A DNA stretch of 64,000 nt. It comes from Lasiodiplodia sp. COLG20 (lineage: Eukaryota; Ascomycota; Dothideomycetes; Botryosphaeriales; Botryosphaeriaceae). The notes beneath the pieces were generated by a model that did not search any database, was not told the DNA's origin, and saw only the letters and a list, made by a program, of their open reading frames with translations. The stretch is taken from the NCBI GenBank assembly GCA_009801085.1, contig VNWV01000006.1:1240001-1304000 (forward strand), read 5' to 3'. Below, piece by piece: positions 57,647 through 64,000 of the stretch. A program made the position numbers and the translations under genes. The first letter of the stretch is position 1, and each line of letters opens with the position of its first letter.

Positions 57647-59503
57647 ATGCCTGGCGAACGCGCCGTCTGCCATGCAGGCCATGCCCTCCGCTCGCACGTC
57701 GTGCTCTCGCGCCTGTTCGACATCCCCTTGGCCAGACTGCGCTCCGTTGCCAGCTCGCACTGCTCTGCTGCCGCCTTTTCCACCACCGTCCGCCATCGCT
57801 CCGACAATGGAGAGTCCCCGACGTTTCGCTACGTTGGCAAGACCAGCTTGGATGTAACCCTGGAGGCCCATCGCCAGGCCAACCGTGACTCTCTTATCCA
57901 CAAGGTCAGCCCGACGGGAGAGGAAAAATTAACCGTTTGGTTCAGACCAGACCTGCCCCCTGACCGCTTCGATCCCATCGCTGGAGATAGAGAAACGCGC
58001 ACGAGGAAGAAGTACGAGGGGCAGAATGGCTCGGATCAGAAGGGCCCATGGCAGTGGTCGAACCAAGCAGCTGCCTTGAGGACGATGCCAATGTACAAGA
58101 TCGGCGCAAAGGAACGGTCCCTTCCTCCGGTCGACTACGTTGGCGAATACCTGGAGCCGCTGCACAGCAGAGACGATGTCAGGGACGAGGATCTGCCTTG
58201 GTTCGCAGCGTCTCTGCGGTCCGATGCCACGCCAATGGAAAGGTCGAGTCCACGCGCTACAACAATGTAACTGACGTACTGACTCTAAAATAGACTCCGG
58301 GCAGAGATAGAGGCTTTTGCAGAATATCTCCAACCCACACCCGAAGAGCATGCCGGCCGCATCGCTGTGGTGGATAAAACGCAAGACACGTTGGCTCGTT
58401 TTATTAGGTCACGGAAGCAAAGAAACTATAGAGCGCTCAAGCTTGAACTTTTTGGCTCCCAGAGGAATGGACTGGCCACCGCCACTTCGGACATCGACGT
58501 TCGTCTTTACGACCCAAAGATCTCCGAGGAGAGCGATAAGAAACAAGCCCCCAAATTTTTACAGAGAAAACTTCTCAAAAAAGGCCTTGAGACGATGTTC
58601 CCCTTCTATCAGGCAGATGACCAGTTTATGTTGGTTTTCCTGCGTTTTTCCAGATACCCACTCATCTCAATGCAACATGCCGCCTCAAGCCTTGACGTTC
58701 AGATTGTGGCCTCTAACGACACATCCTACGCACGGATGATTATGGACAAGTATATGGAGGAGTTACCGGCTCTTCGCTCCCTGTATATGCTCATCAGGCA
58801 TGTTTTGGAGATCAGAGGGTTCCACGATGTCTTCAGAGGCGGAATCAGCTCCTACAGCGTCTTTTACCTACTTGTGGCAGGTATCAAGTTGGGTTCGTCG
58901 CCAGCCAGCCATGATCCTGCCGAGCAGCTCCTCGCAGTCTTGGACTTCTACTCTCAGTTTGACACGACCAATAATTGGATCTCGTTGGAGCCATTGTCGA
59001 TCCTGCCAAAAATTGAAAACAAGCCGATGCTTTCCCAGAAAGAGAAGGCGGTACGTACTTTTGCTTACAAGACCGGGTGTCCGTGTACTAATTCTTCAAA
59101 GGCACTCCGCAATGAGCAAAAGATAGGCGCACAAAACGAGGATCAGCCGTATCTTCTCTGCATTCGCGATCCTGCCGACGCCACCAATGACCTGGGACGG
59201 AAAACTTTCGGCTGGAAGCACTTGCAAGCGACTTTGAAGACTTTGAACGAAGTGCTGCGTCAGAAGCTCGAAGAGGACGATAGCTCGCTGCTGCTTAGGC
59301 CCCTGGTAGGCACGAGCTTCGAGCTGATGGAGGCAAGAAGGGAAAAGCTCGCCGCGTTCGGTCGACAGCCTCAGAGTGCGCATACAACTCAAGAAGTTCA
59401 AGTGGACGCTCAAGAAGTTCAAATGGACACACAAAAAGGCCAAGTCAACGCCCAGAAAGACCAAGTGGATACGGAAGTCCAAGTCGACAAGCAGGAAGCT
59501 TAA
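57647..59503 (+). CDS. Probable mitochondrial non-canonical poly(A)/nucleotidyl polymerase (Cid1/Trf4-type)
   Basis: Three exons: 57647-58242, 58294-59050 and 59102-59503; 584 residues. Intron 1 (58243-58293) has a weak GTCGAG donor and joins PMER to LRAEIEAFAEYLQP. Intron 2 (59051-59101) has GTACGT, a perfect TACTAAT branch and AAAG, is 51 nt and contains no stop. The N-terminus (LSRLFDIPLARLRSVASSH, then SAAAFSTTVRHRSD) looks like a mitochondrial presequence. The nucleotidyltransferase core has FGSQRNG (G253-S254) and SDIDVRL (D265, D267), the helix-turn plus DxD signature. A PAP-associated region follows: LRSLYMLIRHVLEIRGFHDV and GGISSYSVFYLLVA. The family adds A or U to RNA 3' ends; which RNA is unknown. 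The C-terminus is a degenerate 7-residue repeat cut by a TAA. Confidence 0.87.
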
Positions 59504-59540
59504 GTGGACGTTCAGGAAGTTCAAGTGGACACCCAAGAGA
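59384..59540 (+). repeat. 21-nt coding tandem repeat (QEVQVDx) running past the stop codon
   Basis: Imperfect units of seven codons, consensus Gln-Glu-Val-Gln-Val-Asp-x (Ala/Thr/Lys/Val), with one shortened unit. The TAA at 59501-59503 falls at a Gln (CAA) position of the repeat, and the repeat resumes in the same frame afterwards, up to a TGA at 59564-59566. Confidence 0.85.
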
Positions 59541-59566
59541 GCAAGAACGAGGATGTCGAAGCATGA

Positions 59567-61338
59567 TCGATTCTCAGTTGCAGGCCGAGCACTCGGTCAT
59601 TACGGTATACTAACGGGAGGATCGGGCCATCTTCGTAGAGACGATCCGTGGTTTTCAGCACTACAGTTGAATTGTCGGGGTGAGTCAGGCGGCTGAAAAT
59701 GCTCCGACCAGCATGTTTCCCAGGATTGCCTAGCGGGGGAATTCCAGGCACGAGCGGGGTTAGATTATGCCTCGGAGAATCTGCGCGATCGCTGCAATAA
59801 AGCCTGGGTTGAAAGCGGTTGTTCTCCGCCCTTTCGCGTGCACGTTGGCCTGCTACTACCGTGCCAAGGAGCTCACTGATCATGCCAAAAAAAAAAAGTT
59901 GATGATGAGCTAATATGTTTCACTGTAGATCAATCAGAGATTTAGAACGAGTGGTCAGCTACTGCTGCCTGCAGCTTATGGCTGCGACTTGTTACGCCGG
60001 GCCAGTGAAAAGTTTCGGGTCGCCAGCCAAAGCCGGATGCCTAGAGGGATCAGTAGGCGCTGCTGCGAGCACAGAGCGTTAGCCCCCATGATCAGAAGGG
60101 CGGCCAAGCGTGCACCGACTTCACTCGAAGGAGATGGTGGCTTCCGGGTTCGTTTGCTCTTTCTCACAGTACTGCGTGAAAAGTCCGTGTTAGCATGGAT
60201 CGAACCATCAGTGACGGCATCGAGGACCCGCGATCCCCCCAGGTCGTTTTATCGTTGGCTGCTATTCTGCTTCTTTGCATGGCCTCGCTCGTGTACAAAG
60301 ACTATGTCGTCGAAGACCATCCATTGCTTAGGCTGATGTGCTACTACGACTATCGCTGAAATCTGAAACCAGTACAGCAAAAAAAGGCAGGGCGTTTATA
60401 TCACCGCACATCAGCTTTAGAGACGTACTCCCTCTATACAATATCAGCCAACCCGAGATGACGTCGCGGATGTTACAATCAAGATACTTTCTCCTGCGGA
60501 CCAGGTGTTCCAAGCATCCACCATCAAGGCTGATCTCAATCGGCATCTCCAGCTTCTGCTCGGTCTGCATCTTTAATACCGTCAAGAACATCTCAACCCG
60601 TGTCTTCTTCGGCTAGCTCTAGCGAAGGTGGAGGTGCGGAGTTCAATTGTGGGGTAAAGCTGGACCTGCGTGCTTGGGTATTTTTGGTATGAGAATTGCA
60701 CGACTCGCAGAGATTGCAATCGGCACGTTTGGCATGACTCTTGGTGCAGAAGGTGCAAAGTAATGAATGGACAGGAGCGGAGGGACAAGCTTCGACAAGC
60801 TTCAGGGCTGAGCTTGGCGCGGAGATCGTCGCATCGCCCCGCCCCGCGTCACCAACGAACCCAGGCCAATCGACGGCTGTCACGATGCGAGAAGGATGAC
60901 ACATCCCGACGTTCCAGCCGCATACGCCGGAAAATAACGCGCAGCTGGGCTGTCACCCAAGCTGAAGCACAGCCCACGCCTCTAATAAGCTAAGCGCGGG
61001 CCAGATCAACGCCAGGGTTCCGCGCCGCGACATCCGCTCAAGTGGGGGAGACGCCGTTCTGCGTTATTAGCCACAAGGCGATGCTGCTGTGGCACATCAA
61101 TTCCCCATCAGAGCGCCCTCCTCCGAGATTGGACCAAGCCTGATCACCCGGCCCTGAAATTTCCATGCCTTTATTTATACACATGTCCCCGCCGCATCAA
61201 GAACTCCCCTTCGTATTTCGCCAACCCCTTCGGAAACCCCGCAGTGTCACAGCTTCCCTGCCACAGTGTCCACACAGCTAGTACCTAGCTCGTTCTCGCA
61301 CTCACCACTCTCCCATCAACCCATTACTAGCACCAAAG
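59567..61338. other. Intergenic region, no firm gene
   Basis: 3' flank of the nucleotidyltransferase gene and promoter of the gene at 61339. A 103-codon minus-strand frame (60904-60593) contains CTFCTKSHAKRADCNLCESC, a Cys pattern resembling a small zinc-binding motif, and an 87-codon minus frame follows at 60591-60328. Neither has flanking support, so I do not call a gene. Confidence 0.5.
61170..61210 (+). promoter_or_regulatory. TATA-like and STRE-like elements upstream of the 11-mer repeat gene
   Basis: TTTATTTATAC at 61170-61180, about 160 bp upstream of the ATG, and CCCCT (STRE core, reverse orientation) at 61206-61210. A TATA-type promoter fits a regulated rather than housekeeping gene. 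Confidence 0.4.
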
Positions 61339-62294
61339 ATGGGCCTCATCGGCGACCTCGTTTCCGAATTCACCCACTCCGGGCAGCAGCAGCCTCAAGA
61401 ATCGTACGGCGGCAGCAGTGGCGGCTACGGGCAGCAGCCGCCCTACGTCCAGCCGCCGTGGGTCGCGCGTTGGGACGGCGAGGCCGGCCGCTGGATCTTC
61501 ATCAACGAGCAGACGGGCGCCCGCACCTTCGAACACCCGGGCAGCAGCTACCAAGAGTCCGGCTACTACCAGGGCGGCCCTCCGCCGAACCAGGGCTACG
61601 GCGGCGGATACGGCGGCGGCGGCTACGGTGGCAACGAACGCGTCGAGTACGTCGAAGAGAAGTCGAGCGGCGGCAACGGCTTGATGTATGGCGCCATCGG
61701 CGCGGCGGCAGGCCTGGCTGGCGGCGCGCTGCTGATGCACGAGGGCGAGAAAGTGGGTAAGTTGTGGCCGTCCTTGCACATATCATTCCATCTCCTACCC
61801 TCGACTCGCTTCGTTTGTAGATTGCTGATCGTTCCGGAATAGCCGACGACTGGGACGAGGACAAGGCCCGCCTCGAGCAAAAGGTCGACCATGCAGAGCA
61901 GAACGTCGAGGATTTCCCCGAGGACGCAGCGCGCTGGACGGGCGAGGCCGTCGGTCACGTCGAGAACATCCCGGACGACGTCGAGCAGGGCTGGGACCGC
62001 GCCGAGAACCGCGTGGAGCAGGGCTGGGACAACGCCGAAAACAACGTCGAACAAGGCTGGGACAATGCCGAGAATAACATCGAGCAAGGCTGGGACCGCG
62101 CCGAGAACAACGTCGAGCAAGGTTGGGACAACACGGTCGAGGCGGTCGAGGATGCGCCCGAGAACGCGGCCGAATGGGTGGGCGAGGGCGTCGGCAAGGT
62201 CGAGCGGTTTGGTGACGACGTTGAGAACTACGGTGAGAGCCTGGAGGCGAGCTACGACGAGGGCAGGGACGAGGCGAGGTATGATGACTACTAG
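61339..62294 (+). CDS. WW-like, glycine-zipper protein with Trp-containing 11-residue repeats
   Basis: Two exons, 61339-61756 and 61843-62294, with intron 61757-61842 (GTAAGT ... TAG, 86 nt); 289 residues. An earlier TAG at 61819-61820 would cause an immediate stop. Parts in order: Gln/Gly/Tyr-rich start; WW-like module at about residues 39-67 (PPWVARWDGEAGRWIF ... RTFEHP), in which the second conserved Trp is Phe64; a Gly/Tyr linker; a glycine-zipper hydrophobic helix (GAIGAAAGLAGGALL, about 121-136); an acidic helix region; five VEQGWDxAENN units; and an Asp/Glu/Tyr end. No signal peptide. The 11-mer periodicity recalls amphipathic membrane- or desiccation-related helices (LEA group 3-like), but I do not recognise the whole protein. 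Function unknown; a stress or membrane-associated role is inference. Confidence 0.85.
61980..62144 (+). repeat. 33-nt coding tandem repeat, five units
   Basis: Five direct 33-nt units encode VEQGWDRAENR, VEQGWDNAENN (twice), IEQGWDRAENN and VEQGWDNTVEA. Divergence between units is mainly at third positions plus N/R and V/I changes, which suggests selection on the protein sequence. Confidence 0.9.
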
Positions 62295-64000
62295 CGCACG
62301 CGTCGATTGCAAAGGATTTTTCGGCACGATATGAACAGGATTGCGATGTAGGATGTCAGCTTCTCCTCTTTCGATTTCCGAAGGCGAGATATTGAGTGAA
62401 TGGATGTCAAATGAATAGACAGAATCAGGGATCTGATCTCATTTTCCTCCTATGGTGGATCGAAGTGCAAGAGAGTGAGCTGTACAGACTGTGATTGGCG
62501 AGACGAAACAAGGAGCGGATGGCATTGCTTGCAATGGTCAATACCAACTGATCCAGTCAGGCCTTTTGTTCCTCCGTCTCGCATTTGAGAGAGCGAACGA
62601 GACGCTTCGAATCAATTGTATGTCTAGCATGGCTGACAATCTGCTTAATATCATTCATGTTCCCCGCTCTCGGGTGGAGAGCGAGAAAGTAAATACAAAG
62701 TGCGACGGTAAGAATGCAGACTGAAGAATCACGCAAGGGATGGGAGGCAAGAAAAAGCAAACATCAGCTCTCCAGCGCGGTGCAGGAACCGCTCGCTACC
62801 AACGATGACCCTAGCACGATGGCTGAGCACGTGGACAATCTCAGCTTCCCTCCCTCTCCTGGAAATCATACGAGATCGCCGGCTCGATTATCTCACTCGC
62901 GAAATCGGGCCTGCATGCCCGGAGCGTTCGCGGTGATTTGGGGTGCCGCGGAAGGAAGAAGGTTTAATGATTTGAGTTGTTTGTTGCCACCAGCTAAAAT
63001 CCTACGTCACCCTGTTCGAGCGGAAGCGCGTGGGGGCGGCCACGAGCGAGTGAGACACACATCTACAGGAACAGAACATTACCCCGCGCTGCAGATACGT
63101 GCTACGACCGAGGCGATTCTCCATTGGACGCACTTTGTTCTTCTAAATGACACAGCCTACGCGTGACGAACGTGCACTATATAGAGGCATCCTTCGCTTC
63201 CGTGACGATCCCAACAACTCCAGTCACGTGCAACAGGCGAGGTCATAGTTCCAATGGCTCTATTCGTTGTGAGGCTAACTTTTGCGAAGATCCTCGGCAG
63301 CTCGCACTATCGACTCTTGAACTTTTGAGCCCTAGCTAGACGTGGTATCGAAGTGTGTCTGCTAATAACAAAGGAAATAATGAATTGTCGACCCCAAATG
63401 AAGGAAAAAGGAAGCGAAGAAGAATGGTCGAAAATGATGGGGAAGTCGTTTGCGTGACCCAAATCTAGAATCCTGCGCCTATTAAACCGAATATGCAGCA
63501 AAAACGGTGGGTGGGTAAATGGCGAAAAAAAGATGCTCATGCAACAAAAGTACCCAGCCACGAAGAAGAAGGCTTTTCTGGCTTGGTCTTCGTGAGAAAA
63601 AGGACAAGGGAAAAAAAAGCAAGCGAGGGAGAGCGGCCCCCTCCCCCGCTGCGGACGCTTGCATAGAAGCGCCCAAGAGAAAGTGCGCAAATGGTTCAGT
63701 TGAATCGTGACAAGGAGCGCCGGTGATGCTGGCCTCCTGTAGCCTCGTCCACTCGCTCCAGGCGGGCAGCTGCAGCCATGGCCGTCGTGGTCGTCCGAGT
63801 TTTTGGCTTCGGGTTTCCCCTGTCGTTCGATGGCGCGCCGAAGCGAATGAATACGCGTCATCGAACATTCCACCTCTTTTCCTCAACGGCGCCGCCGTTT
63901 GTTTGTTTCCCCATCCCCACAGGCTCGGCTTCCCCGCGCCTCCTTCTCTTCCTTTTCGTAAATCCCCTCCGCGCGCGCGAGAGAGAGCTAGGTCGTGTGG
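62295..64000. other. Right-end intergenic region
   Basis: No supported gene. A TATATA box lies at about 63179 (cactatatagagg) and a CACGTG E-box at 63225-63230. Downstream is a 21-codon frame only (63254-63319). The end of the window is C- and GC-rich with a GCGCGCGCGAGAGAGAG simple repeat (about 63970-63987), like a promoter or leader for a gene beyond the edge. Confidence 0.45.

Noticed and set aside
63307..63873. A 188-codon minus-strand frame near the right edge
   Set aside because: Phe/Arg/Ser-rich translation without a domain and overlapped by another minus frame; judged chance.
1..64000. tRNA, rRNA, CRISPR array, complete transposon, secondary-metabolite cluster
   Set aside because: Scanned by eye for B-box-like sequences, spaced direct repeats, terminal inverted repeats and transposase, reverse transcriptase, PKS or NRPS motifs; none convincing. 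A tRNAscan, RepeatMasker or antiSMASH run would settle it.

Overview
The window comes from a filamentous ascomycete (Pezizomycotina). Genes are compact and carry short introns (about 47-83 nt) with GTRNGT donors and CTGAC/CTAAC-type branch sites. Third codon positions are GC-rich, and the gene set is typically fungal: StuA, the DASH subunit Spc34, a Tps2-type trehalose phosphatase, an Avo2-like ankyrin protein and a flotillin. Gene order cannot fix the class; a dothideomycete would fit but is not shown.

Layout, left to right. 0-5.4 kb: the 3' part of MCM2 converges on a secreted Asn/Gly-repeat protein. 7-12 kb: a PhzF-type isomerase and an unidentified conserved-looking gene diverge. 15-20 kb: a flotillin and an unidentified gene diverge, then PYM and QCR9 form a tight divergent pair. 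QCR9 is a 65-residue protein split over five exons, one intron being GC-AG. 21-30 kb: the giant N-recognin UBR1 and a NYN-domain protein. 31-34 kb: RPN3 and SPC34 are divergent. 34-44.8 kb: about 11 kb without a recognisable gene, first AT-rich and then very GC-rich, leading into the long leader of the developmental regulator StuA. 49.5-53 kb: the Avo2-like gene and UTP18 are divergent. 53.7-59.5 kb: TPS2 and a probable mitochondrial nucleotidyltransferase are divergent. 61.3-62.3 kb: a WW-like, glycine-zipper protein with Trp-containing 11-residue repeats.

Most genes are core housekeeping functions: replication licensing, N-degron proteolysis and the proteasome, ribosome biogenesis, respiratory complex III, kinetochore attachment and exon-junction-complex recycling. 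The more variable parts are the repeat-bearing proteins (secreted N/G protein, Avo2-like C-tail, nucleotidyltransferase C-tail, 11-mer protein) and the StuA upstream region. I see no transposon with coding capacity, no secondary-metabolite cluster, no CRISPR array, no tRNA and no rRNA. No obviously new multi-gene system is visible. The best leads are regulatory (StuA leader, NYN leader), splicing-related (QCR9) and repeat-related (stop codon inside a repeat; 11-mer protein).
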